Program-made: the position numbers and the translations under genes
From: Actinomycetota bacterium
GTDB lineage: Bacteria > Actinomycetota > Acidimicrobiia > Acidimicrobiales > AC-9
Direction of reading: 5' to 3'
Length of the DNA: 36,502 nucleotides
NCBI GenBank assembly: GCA_005888295.1
Contig: VAWP01000071.1
Coordinates: 1-36,502 of the forward strand
The notes under the pieces: generated by a model
What the model was told of the DNA's origin: nothing
The model's input: only the letters and a program-made list of their open reading frames with translations
The model's database searches: none
In this document: positions 30,576 to 36,502 of the stretch, one piece after another
Numbering within the stretch: position 1 is the first letter of the stretch
How the letters are laid out: every line of letters begins with the position of its first letter

Positions 30576-30621
30576 ACGCGATATATCTTGACTTCGGCGC
30601 AGTCGCGACATATCGTGTCGC
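30576..30621 (+). promoter_or_regulatory. Promoter with PadR-type dyad, DUF4097-padR operon
   Basis: TTGACT (30588-30593), a 17-bp spacer and TATCGT (30611-30616) form a good promoter. The arms ACGCGATATATC (30576-30587) and GACATATCGTGT (30607-30618) match as inverted repeats at 10 of 12 positions and flank or cover the promoter boxes. GCGACA-N5-TGTCGC (30605-30621) is a second, tighter dyad. AT-rich ATAT-centred dyads like this are typical of PadR-family operators, and a padR gene is in the operon. Confidence 0.65.
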
Positions 30622-30656
30622 CGGCGAGGAACGGGTGCCGAAGCGGGAGGGTCAGC

Positions 30657-31640
30657 ATGGACTACATCGTCGAGCCGGGGAGCGACGGCCTGCTGTTGGA
30701 CCTCGAGCCACTCGACGAGGCTGAGCTGCGCCTCGTCGGCGGCGAGGTCTCCCTGGCGGGCACCTCCTCGCCCGCCCGCCTGGAGATCGACGGCGTGACC
30801 GGCGCGCCCGTCACCGTGTGGCTCGACGACGGTGTCCTCACCGTCGAGCAGCCGGGGCCCTTGTCGAGCGGGCTCGTGCGTCCCCGTGCGACCGTGGCCC
30901 TCACCGTGCCGCCGGCTGCCCGGGCGACCGTCCGCACCGAGTCGGCTGCGCTCGTCGCTGCCGGACTGGCCGGGGAGATGTCGTTCTCCACGGTCTCCGG
31001 TGAGCTCACCGGCACCTGCCTGTCGGGCGACGTGAGGGCCCGCACGGTCTCGGGCGAGGTTGCCCTCGACGGGGTCGCGGGGCGCCTCCGCACCGACTCC
31101 GTCTCGGGTCACGTCACGATCGTCGGCGGCCTCCTGCAGGAGCTGGCCGTCGGCACCGTCACGGGCGAGGTCGTCGCCGATCTGGATCCCCGACCGGGCG
31201 CCCGCTGCTCGTGCCGCACGACATCGGGTCCGGTGACGGTGCGACTGCCCGCCGATGCCAGCGTCGAGTTCGAGGCGGAGTCGCTGTCGGGCCACGTCGA
31301 CGTTCCCGAGCAGGCCGAGACATCCGAGGACCGCACACCCCCGTGGGGCAAGGCCTGGTCGGGCACGGCGCAGGCGTGGGCGGAGACGGCCCAGGCCTGG
31401 GCCGGCCGAGCCGGCGAGTGGGCCGGGCGCGCCGGCGAATGGGTCGACACGCTGGCGGGTGCGGGAGCGCGGCTTCTGGGCGACGCTCCGTCGACGTGGG
31501 CCAGCGGCTGCCTCCCTCTCGGCGGTGTCGGGCGCGTCGTGCGCGGCCGACTCGGCCATGGGGACGCCACGTTGCGCCTGGCCAGCCTGGTCGGGAACAT
31601 CTCCGTGGTGAGCGGTGCACCGGTCGAGGCCGTGGCGTGA
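30657..31640 (+). CDS. DUF4097-family beta-strand repeat protein with Trp heptad segment
   Basis: ATG 30657 has GGAGG six bases upstream. The 327-residue product has the repeated short beta-strand pattern of DUF4097-type (right-handed beta-helix-like) proteins between about 85 and 215: FSTVSGELTG, VRARTVSGEVAL, RTDSVSGHVTI and VGTVTGEVVADL. No signal peptide or membrane helix is evident. Residues 230-262 are unusual: Trp at 234, 241, 248, 255 and 262, exactly every seven residues, in an Ala/Gly-rich helix. The strand pattern resumes at 300-320 (ATLRLASLVGNISVVSG). The gene overlaps padR by a GTGA, so the two are translationally coupled. In many bacteria DUF4097 proteins are cotranscribed with PadR or anti-sigma-like genes; the molecular role is unknown. 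Confidence 0.8.
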   Translation: MDYIVEPGSDGLLLDLEPLDEAELRLVGGEVSLAGTSSPARLEIDGVTGAPVTVWLDDGVLTVEQPGPLSSGLVRPRATVALTVPPAARATVRTESAALVAAGLAGEMSFSTVSGELTGTCLSGDVRARTVSGEVALDGVAGRLRTDSVSGHVTIVGGLLQELAVGTVTGEVVADLDPRPGARCSCRTTSGPVTVRLPADASVEFEAESLSGHVDVPEQAETSEDRTPPWGKAWSGTAQAWAETAQAWAGRAGEWAGRAGEWVDTLAGAGARLLGDAPSTWASGCLPLGGVGRVVRGRLGHGDATLRLASLVGNISVVSGAPVEAVA

Positions 31641-32440
31641 ACCGGGTGTTCTCCCACGGCCGCCTGCGGCTGTTCCTGCTCCTGCTGCTGGCCGAGCACC
31701 CCCGTCACGGCTACGAGCTGATCAGGCACATGGAGGACCGTTTCCTCGGTCTCTACACGCCGTCAGCGGGCACGATCTATCCGCGCCTGGCTGCGCTCGA
31801 GGAAGAGGGCCTCGTGGAGCACGAGGAGGCCGAAGGCCGCAAGGTCTACCGCCTCACCGACGCAGGGCGGGCGGAGCTCGATGCACACAGGCACGAGCTG
31901 CGCGATCTCGAGGCACGGGCCGCCGAGTCCGCCCGCCATCTGGCACACGAGATCCGCCACGAGGTGAAGGCATCCGTCCGGGAGCTCCGTCAGGAGCTCG
32001 GTGCCGCCATGCGCGACGTTCGCAGAGAGGATCGGCGGACCGCCCGTGAGGCGGCGAAGCAGCGCCACGACCGGATCCGTGACGCGGCTCGGAACCGTTG
32101 GGGAAGAGAAGACCGGTGGGACGAGCCCTGGCGCGGCGCACGACCCGGCGGCAGAGGCATGGATAGCGAGCACCGGCACGCTGGTGACCCGGGGGCTGCT
32201 GACCGTGACGAGCACGACGGCGACGAGCGTCGGCCCGAGGAGGGGGGCACGGCGGCGGATTCCCCGGATCGGCTCGTGCTGCGGTCGCTCGGCGGCGACC
32301 TCGAGGCGTTCGTCACCGACGTGATGACGGCCGCTCGTCGCCGACCCATGGATGGCGAGCAGCTGCGTGCGGTCAGGGAAGCGCTCCTCGCCGCCCGTGA
32401 GGCCGTCATCGGCGCACTGAGCGCCGACGGCTCGACCTGA
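31637..32440 (+). CDS. PadR-family transcriptional regulator with long charged C-terminus
   Basis: GTG 31637 overlaps the DUF4097 stop. Residues 1-80 are the PadR winged helix: FLLLLLAEHPRHGYELIRHMEDRFLGLYTPSAGTIYPRLAALEEEGLVEHEEAEGRKVYRLTDAG. The product is 267 residues, longer than typical PadR proteins. An Arg/Glu-rich helical region (about 85-165) follows, then a disordered Asp/Gly/Arg stretch. The last helical segment (LVLRSLGGDLEAFVTDVMTAARRRPMDGEQLRAVREALLAAREAVIGAL) may bind a partner or ligand. It probably represses its own operon through the dyad at 30576-30621. The nature of the inducing signal cannot be read from sequence. Confidence 0.9.
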   Translation: MNRVFSHGRLRLFLLLLLAEHPRHGYELIRHMEDRFLGLYTPSAGTIYPRLAALEEEGLVEHEEAEGRKVYRLTDAGRAELDAHRHELRDLEARAAESARHLAHEIRHEVKASVRELRQELGAAMRDVRREDRRTAREAAKQRHDRIRDAARNRWGREDRWDEPWRGARPGGRGMDSEHRHAGDPGAADRDEHDGDERRPEEGGTAADSPDRLVLRSLGGDLEAFVTDVMTAARRRPMDGEQLRAVREALLAAREAVIGALSADGST

Positions 32441-32755
32441 GCCCCGTCGTTTCAGGTAGTCACAGCGGTCTGGACCATCGCGACCAGTCCCGGCTGCAAC
32501 CGCCGGAGCCCGTTGCGGACACTCCAGAAAACGCGCCGCTGGTTCATGATCTTTCAGTCGGGATTCATCAGCGCCTTAGCCAGCAGGAGGAGGGGAAGCG
32601 ATTACCCCATAGGGGTGGAGCAGGATTTCCCCTCGCACGAGGAGGCAGGACGTCCTATGGTCGGGGTCGGGCCGTAGGACGCTGTCGACAGGGGGGCGCC
32701 GGGTCCGATGGTTCACGGACGGGTCCTGCGTCGTTGGGATCCGGAGGGGGGAGAC
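32441..32755. other. Intergenic region with hairpins, no gene seen
   Basis: About 315 bp follow padR. CGTCCTATGG (32651-32660) pairs with CCGTAGGACG (32672-32681), ten pairs with one G-U, over an 11-base loop. ACCCC-ATA-GGGGT lies near 32604-32616. Open frames across it have unlikely composition. The DNA should include the promoter of the small gene at 32756. Confidence 0.5.
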
Positions 32756-33052
32756 GTGGGGAACGAAGGGCGGATCTGCAAGGCCAAGACGGGCAACGGG
32801 CGGGCGTGTCGCAATCCGGTTGCGCCCGGGAGCCAACTGTGCGGGCGCCACGATCGAGGCGACAAGCTGTCGCCATGGTGGTGGACGAACGCACCCGAGC
32901 TGTTGCGAGCATGGGACGAGGAGTCGCTCGAGGCTGACGACAGACAGACGATGGAGCTGAAGCGGTTGTTCGGGCCACCTCGCCGTCGGAGCAGGCGCAC
33001 GGGCAGGAGCGGGAGCGACCACAGAACGACGAGTCGTCCGCCAACGGTCTAG
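32756..33052 (+). CDS. Small Cys/His zinc-knuckle-like protein
   Basis: GTG 32756 comes straight after GGAGGGGGGAGAC, a strong ribosome site; an upstream ATG at 32708 is less likely. The 98-residue product has the pattern C-x2-KT-x2-G-x2-C-x6-G-x3-C-x2-H (ICKAKTGNGRACRNPVAPG, then SQLCGRHD). This pattern is found in many short, otherwise unrelated proteins, where Cys3-His probably binds zinc. A Trp-rich segment (LSPWWWTNAPELLRAWDEE) and an Arg/Ser tail follow. The function is unknown. Its stop codon overlaps the stop of the convergent 40-residue gene: the four bases CTAG at 33049-33052 give TAG on both strands. Confidence 0.65.
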   Translation: MGNEGRICKAKTGNGRACRNPVAPGSQLCGRHDRGDKLSPWWWTNAPELLRAWDEESLEADDRQTMELKRLFGPPRRRSRRTGRSGSDHRTTSRPPTV

Positions 33053-33171
33053 CGCCGGCGCGACTCGGCCAATAAAGCGCGGTAGACGCACTCGGTCAGC
33101 ACCTGGCCGCGGAGGTCGAGCGCGCCGTCGTCCGCACAGTCGTCCACCGCACGAGGCGTCGAACACCTCAT
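33049..33171 (-). CDS. Tiny protein (40 aa) coupled to zinc-ribbon gene
   Basis: ATG 33171 overlaps the stop of the upstream zinc-ribbon gene in an ATGA arrangement typical of translational coupling. The 40-residue product (MRCSTPRAVDDCADDGALDL, then RGQVLTECVYRALLAESRRR) has three cysteines and a basic amphipathic C-terminal helix. No family is recognised. The coupling is the main reason to accept it. Confidence 0.5.
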   Translation of the reverse strand: MRCSTPRAVDDCADDGALDLRGQVLTECVYRALLAESRRR

Positions 33172-33320
33172 TTGAACACGCCCCTCGGCGAGTCGCAGTT
33201 GGGGCAGATGACGACCTCCTGTCCGTCGCGGCTGGCGACGAACCGCAGTTGCTCGCGGCAGTGCTGGCATATGTTTCGCTTGAGGAACGGCCACGGGTTG
33301 GGACCGATCGGTACGCTCAC
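33168..33320 (-). CDS. Small zinc-ribbon protein (50 aa)
   Basis: GTG 33320 is preceded by GGAGGGCTCC, a strong ribosome site, although the frame is open to 33491. The 50-residue product has two CxxC pairs, ICQHCREQLRF and VVICPNCDSPRGVFK, a classic zinc ribbon. It ends in a TGA that overlaps the next ATG by four bases. Small zinc ribbons of this kind can bind nucleic acid or other proteins; no specific role can be named. It is transcribed away from the SDR gene. Confidence 0.65.
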   Translation of the reverse strand: MSVPIGPNPWPFLKRNICQHCREQLRFVASRDGQEVVICPNCDSPRGVFK

Positions 33321-33575
33321 GGAGCCCTCCAGACACGCCGAGAGCAGGCGTTTCGATGACAGCAGCGTCGATCTGACGGCCACACTCTCTCTCCGACGCA
33401 CTGAACGCCGGACTTGGTCTGTATGCCCATGGCGCCCCCCCTCGCCTAGGGCACAAAGGGCGACCGGGAGTCCCCCCCAGATAAGGCTCACGCCCGTCCC
33501 TTATGCTGGTCCATCAAGGGTAGCTGTCGGTCGCCGTTTTCGCTTCCGATTTCGTCCGGGCAGTAGCCTGACGAC

Positions 33576-34454
33576 GTGGCGAGGTCGAACAAGACAGCGG
33601 TCCTGATCACCGGATGCTCCAGTGGTATCGGGCGCGCCACGGCCGAGCGGCTGGCCCGAGGCGGCCACGCGGTGTACGCCACGGCCCGGCGTCCCGAGGC
33701 GATCGAGGACCTGGCCCGGTCGGGCTGCAAGCTCCTGCCGCTGGACGTGTGCGATGACGAGTCGATGGCCGCAGCCGTGAAGGAGGTCGAGTCAGCCGAG
33801 GGCGCGGTGGGCGTGCTGGTCAACAACGCCGGCTACGGGCAGGACGGCGCGGTCGAGGCCGTTCCGATAGGGGAGGCCCGTCGCCAGCTCGAGACCAACG
33901 TCCTCGGTCCGCTGCGGCTCACACAGCTGGCCCTGCCGGGCATGCGCCGAGCGGGCAGGGGGCGCATCGTCAACGTCAGCTCGATGGGCGGGCGCGTCAC
34001 GATCCCCGGCGGTGGTGTGTACCACGCCTCCAAGTACGCGCTGGAGGCGCTCAGCGACGCACTGCGTTTCGAGGTGCGGGGCTTCGGCGTCGATGTCGTG
34101 CTGATCGAGCCCGGGCTCATTCGTACCCGCTTCGGTGACACCGTGATCGGTGGTCTCCCGGGCGGCGAGGACGGCGGGCCGTACGCGGAGTTCAACGAGG
34201 CGCTGACCAAGCAGGTCCAGAGCGCGTACTCCGGCCTCGTCGGCAAGCTCGTGGCCGCGGGACCCGACCGGGTTGCCAGGGCCATCGAGAAGGCCATCTC
34301 GGTCGAGCGGCCGCGGGCGCGTTACGTCGTGACGCCCACCGCGAGGCTGATGATCGAGATGCACCGCCTCCTGCCCGGTCGAGCGTTCGACCTCCTCATG
34401 CGGACGCAGTTCCCGACACCCCGTCAGCGGAACGCCGAGACCACCGCGATCTGA
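33576..34454 (+). CDS. Short-chain dehydrogenase/reductase (SDR)
   Basis: The 292-residue protein is a classical SDR: cofactor loop TGCSSGIGRAT, structural LVNNAGYG, catalytic serine in IVNVSSMGG and the Y-x3-K pair in YHASKYALEAL. The arginine-rich block VYATARRP after strand two suggests NADP(H). The extended C-terminus (from about 195) resembles SDRs acting on lipids or steroids, such as 17-beta-hydroxysteroid or retinol dehydrogenase-like members. The exact substrate is unknown. GTG 33576 has no ribosome site, but TAGCCT six bases upstream looks like a -10 box, so a leaderless transcript is likely. Confidence 0.9.
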   Translation: MARSNKTAVLITGCSSGIGRATAERLARGGHAVYATARRPEAIEDLARSGCKLLPLDVCDDESMAAAVKEVESAEGAVGVLVNNAGYGQDGAVEAVPIGEARRQLETNVLGPLRLTQLALPGMRRAGRGRIVNVSSMGGRVTIPGGGVYHASKYALEALSDALRFEVRGFGVDVVLIEPGLIRTRFGDTVIGGLPGGEDGGPYAEFNEALTKQVQSAYSGLVGKLVAAGPDRVARAIEKAISVERPRARYVVTPTARLMIEMHRLLPGRAFDLLMRTQFPTPRQRNAETTAI

Positions 34455-34552
34455 GCACGTCCTCGGGGCGCAGACCCTTCCGTTAGCCAGTTCATCGGGC
34501 GTTCACACCGGGGCAATAGGCGCGTGACGACTCGCGGGTTGAATGAGTCAAG

Positions 34553-34571
34553 ACCGGCACGGGAGGCCGGT
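34553..34571 (+). other. Small hairpin in 5' leader of 82-aa protein gene
   Basis: ACCGGC (34553-34558) and GCCGGT (34566-34571) form a six-pair stem with a seven-base loop, about 26 bases before the start at 34598. Two GACGGTGA copies lie between it and the ribosome site. Confidence 0.35.
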
Positions 34572-34597
34572 GTGACGGTGAGACGGTGAGGAGAACC

Positions 34598-34846
34598 ATG
34601 GATCAGTTTGCGGCGCCGAACGGAGACGGCTACCCGGTCGTTGGGCCGGAGGTCGGCGAGCTCGTGGAGGTGGCGACTCGTTTCACCGGGAGCTGGAGCC
34701 GGGGCTTCGTCGTTGCCGACGTCGAGCAGCAGGCCTACCGCTTGCGACGGCTGTCGGACGGCCAGCTGCTCCCGATCGCCTTCGCCGCCCACGAGCTTCG
34801 TGCCGACCCGCGGCGTCGCGACGCTCCCCGCGTCGGGGCGGCGTAG
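34598..34846 (+). CDS. Hypothetical small beta-barrel-like protein
   Basis: ATG 34598 has GAGGAGAACC directly upstream. The 82-residue product has alternating hydrophobic strands (GELVEVATRFTGSWSRGFVV, AYRLRRLSDGQLLPIAFAAHELR) that suggest a small SH3/Tudor-like barrel, such as found in short actinobacterial proteins of unknown role. There is no signal peptide, membrane helix or cysteine pair. It is convergent with the winged-helix regulator, and a perfect hairpin follows its stop. Confidence 0.65.
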   Translation: MDQFAAPNGDGYPVVGPEVGELVEVATRFTGSWSRGFVVADVEQQAYRLRRLSDGQLLPIAFAAHELRADPRRRDAPRVGAA

Positions 34847-34847
34847 C

Positions 34848-34887
34848 CCGCCTGGCAGCGGCACCCACGACCACCACTGCCAGGCGG
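34848..34887. terminator. 11-bp perfect hairpin between convergent genes
   Basis: CCGCCTGGCAG (34848-34858) is perfectly complementary to CTGCCAGGCGG (34877-34887) with an 18-base loop. It starts two bases after the stop of the 82-residue gene, in the gap to the convergent regulator gene. A second stem, GGCGCG (34904-34909)/CGCGCC (34919-34924), lies closer to the regulator. There is no U-tract. Confidence 0.6.
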
Positions 34888-34973
34888 CATCGACCCGCCG
34901 AGGGGCGCGAGATCGGCCCGCGCCGGGCCCCTTCTCCCGTAGCGGCGTGAACGGTTTCAGCGGGTCAGGTGGC

Positions 34974-35582
34974 TCAACGAGCCTCTTTCGGGGGCATCTG
35001 GCGAAGGTCACTGAGCACGTGGCCGCCGTTGACGTACAGGATCCCCAGGCCGAGAGGCTTGATGCGTCGACGCAACCGGGTGAGCTGGACGCGGAGGGTG
35101 TCCCGCTGCCCGCCGCCATCGGGCCAGCCGAAGGTGAGCAGCTCGGCATCCTCGACCACCTGTCCGAACGCCTCCACCAGTGCGCCCGCAAGCCGGGCCG
35201 TCACCCCCGACAGGGCCACCCAGCGCCCGCCGTGGAACAACCGACCGTTCTCGTCGAGCTGGGGCACCGTCGCCACGCGTCGACGGTCCGCCACCCTCCG
35301 GGCCAGCGCGGCGAGACGGGCCTGGGTCTCGCCGAGGTGCACAGGTGTACGCACCCAGTCCTGGAGAGGATCGTCGAGCCACGGCACTGGCTCGTCCCCA
35401 CGGGCGAGCACGAGCCGTGCCGTCGACGACTCTGCCAGCCAATGCAGAAGCTCTTCGTCCTCGGGCCAGTGCACGACGGCCACGATCACCGGCTCGGAGT
35501 CGGCGTGCGCCGATGGGGCTGCCCCGTACGAATGCCCCTGGAAGGCCCCGTACGAGGACGTCGCTCGGTCCAGTTCCCGCAA
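34974..35582 (-). CDS. OmpR-type winged-helix regulator with degenerate receiver
   Basis: I choose TTG 35582 because GGAGG lies seven bases upstream (35590-35594); the frame is open much further but that part covers the control region. The 202-residue product has an N-terminal alpha/beta segment (VIVAVVHWPEDEELLHWLAESSTARLVLARGDE) that looks like a shortened receiver without the phosphorylated Asp. Its C-terminal winged helix resembles OmpR/PhoB-type domains: GRWVALSGVTARLAGALVEAFGQVVEDAELL, RDTLRVQLTRLRRRIKPLGLGILYVNGGHVL. Lack of a phospho-acceptor suggests control by protein level or ligand, as in orphan or GlnR-like regulators. Two 20-bp boxes with 11-bp-spaced repeats lie just upstream, so autoregulation and control of the divergent membrane protein are likely. 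Confidence 0.75.
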   Translation of the reverse strand: MRELDRATSSYGAFQGHSYGAAPSAHADSEPVIVAVVHWPEDEELLHWLAESSTARLVLARGDEPVPWLDDPLQDWVRTPVHLGETQARLAALARRVADRRRVATVPQLDENGRLFHGGRWVALSGVTARLAGALVEAFGQVVEDAELLTFGWPDGGGQRDTLRVQLTRLRRRIKPLGLGILYVNGGHVLSDLRQMPPKEAR

Positions 35583-35645
35583 GTGGACACCTCCTCGGTC
35601 GTGAGCGGATCGTACGACTCGGCTGTTTCGTGCCTCTTCAGTGCA

Positions 35646-35720
35646 TGTAAACGGCGCGTTAATCAGAGGGCCCCTTTGTTTCAGTTCCGAGCGCCAGGCT
35701 GTTAACGCGCTGTTAATCAG
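35646..35720. promoter_or_regulatory. Two 20-bp direct-repeat boxes for an OmpR-type regulator
   Basis: GTAAACGGCGCGTTAATCAG (35647-35666) and GTTAACGCGCTGTTAATCAG (35701-35720) match at 16 of 20 positions. Each contains two GTWAA half-sites exactly 11 bp apart, the geometry used by OmpR/PhoB/GlnR-family dimers. They are 54 bp apart, between the regulator (starting at 35582, leftward) and the membrane protein gene (starting at 35788, rightward). Confidence 0.7.
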
Positions 35721-35787
35721 CCTGTCGAACGCCTGTGACGTACGAGCCTTACCTTCTCCGCCATGCCTAACGGAAGGGTTGGCTGAC

Positions 35788-36333
35788 GTGGCAACGAAGA
35801 CATCGCATGCAGTTCTCGACCGATCTCGGTCCGGGGGACGCGAACGCAGCGAACGCCCTGGGCCCCTGACGATCCGCCTGGCCGACCGGCACCGGTGGGT
35901 CGGCTTCCTTGCGGCGCTCACCGCTGCTGGAGGTTTCGCGTTCCTCTGGGTGCCGAATCTCGGCAACCGGGTGGCGACCGGCGCCACCGGGACCAGCTAC
36001 CTGCTCATCGGCCTGGCGCTCTCCGGTCTTCTCGTCGCTGCGAGCGTCACTCGTCGCGGCGTGCTCATGGCCGGAGGCGCGCTGCTGGTGGCCGTCGGGC
36101 CGTGGGGGCCAGAGTTCGCCATCCAGATCATCTTCTTCGTGTACGCGGTCTTCCTCATGGTGATGGTGGCCCGCCAGACACGAGATACCAGCAGGGGAGA
36201 CAACCGCATTTCCTCGTGGCTGTCGGGGCTGCGGCTCAGGTTCGCTCCTTCACCCGCACCGGCTGCTGGGGCCGTGCGCCCACGACCGGCGAGCTCGGCG
36301 CGCTACACCGCGCCCCAGCGCCGGAGGAGGTGA
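35788..36333 (+). CDS. Hypothetical four-helix membrane protein
   Basis: GTG 35788 has GGAAGG upstream at about 12 bases; the frame is open further 5' through the regulatory boxes. The 181-residue product has a polar, Arg/Ser-rich N-terminus and then four hydrophobic helices (WVGFLAALTAAGGFAFLWVP, SYLLIGLALSGLLVAASV, VLMAGGALLVAVG, FAIQIIFFVYAVFLMVMV). A basic, Pro/Arg-rich cytoplasmic tail follows. No family is recognised. Its position opposite the orphan winged-helix regulator, with shared boxes between, suggests they work together, perhaps as an envelope or stress response pair. Confidence 0.65.
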   Translation: MATKTSHAVLDRSRSGGRERSERPGPLTIRLADRHRWVGFLAALTAAGGFAFLWVPNLGNRVATGATGTSYLLIGLALSGLLVAASVTRRGVLMAGGALLVAVGPWGPEFAIQIIFFVYAVFLMVMVARQTRDTSRGDNRISSWLSGLRLRFAPSPAPAAGAVRPRPASSARYTAPQRRRR

Positions 36334-36385
36334 GGAGCTCTGGCGCACTGTCCCGACCTGGTCTGGAACCTCACGTGAGTCGAGA

Positions 36386-36434
36386 CGCCGGCGCTGCCGG
36401 CGGGCAATCGGTGCTCGGGCGATCGTCCTGAGCA
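36386..36434. terminator. Two consecutive hairpins after the membrane protein gene
   Basis: CGCCGGC (36386-36392) pairs with GCCGGCG (36396-36402) over three bases. TGCTC (36412-36416) pairs with GAGCA (36430-36434), extendable by further pairs. They follow the membrane protein gene by about 50 bases and precede a possible new gene. Confidence 0.35.
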
Positions 36435-36469
36435 AGCGTCCAGAACGACAGCCCTAGGAGGTGGCTGGT

Positions 36470-36502
36470 TTGCTGCACGGGTATCCAACCTATTTGAACG
36501 CC
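36470..36502 (+). CDS. Possible start of a further gene, cut by window edge
   Basis: GGAGG (36457-36461) stands eight bases before TTG 36470, which opens a stop-free frame (LLHGYPTYLNA) to the right edge. Only 11 codons are visible, so no product can be named and the call may be chance. Confidence 0.3.
   Translation, partial: MLHGYPTYLNA

Overview
The window is GC-rich, densely coded bacterial chromosome, most like a free-living actinobacterium. Supporting signs are heavy GTG/TTG start use, several apparently leaderless genes (a -10 box about 6-7 nt before the start codon), an HU protein with a Lys/Ala-rich tail, a mycothiol-dependent-isomerase-fold protein, an LLM flavin oxidoreductase and a stand-alone ATP-dependent NHEJ-type DNA ligase. 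An uncultured Acidimicrobiia-like lineage is my guess; the sequence alone does not prove it. I saw no rRNA, tRNA, CRISPR array, IS transposase or prophage gene.

Layout. 1-11.2 kb is a cell-envelope glycan cluster: a GT4 glycosyltransferase (cut by the left edge), a Wzx/MATE-type flippase, a large membrane O-acyltransferase carrying two SGNH esterase-like domains, a DPM1-like GT2 polyprenyl-phosphate glycosyltransferase, a UDP-galactopyranose-mutase-like FAD protein and two polytopic GT-C enzymes. Together these could activate sugars on a lipid carrier, flip, polymerise or transfer them, and acylate the product. 11.3-14.6 kb holds msrB and a tightly coupled three-gene ABC importer of the sulfonate/nitrate/taurine type. 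14.7-20.2 kb holds a DUF445 membrane protein, a DinB/MPI-fold protein, an alpha/beta hydrolase, a frameshifted LLM oxidoreductase and the DNA ligase. 20.4-24.3 kb holds a degenerate M23 peptidase-like exported protein and a TetR + biotinyl-carboxyltransferase pair. 24.3-30.5 kb holds small proteins, a STAS protein, a HAD-IB phosphatase, uppP, an HU gene and two different MOSC proteins. 30.6-36.5 kb holds an autoregulated-looking DUF4097-PadR operon, tiny zinc-binding proteins, an SDR, and a winged-helix regulator divergent from a four-TM membrane protein.

The most distinctive features are regulatory and structural. A 19-bp inverted repeat with core ATAC-N5-GTAT occurs upstream of the MPI-fold gene and the hydrolase gene, and in weaker form in the tetR upstream region. 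Two 20-bp boxes built from 11-bp-spaced GTWAA repeats lie between the winged-helix regulator and its divergent membrane gene. A PadR-style dyad overlaps a good promoter upstream of DUF4097-padR. Long perfect hairpins without U-tracts lie at several convergent gene junctions. In-frame minisatellites (30-bp GPGG units in two unrelated genes, 9-bp ERP units in two others) recur. Protein-level oddities include the AT3-SGNH-SGNH architecture, a tryptophan heptad ladder in the DUF4097 protein, a biotinyl domain fused to a carboxyltransferase, and catalytic-residue losses in the M23, alpha/beta-hydrolase and STAS proteins.
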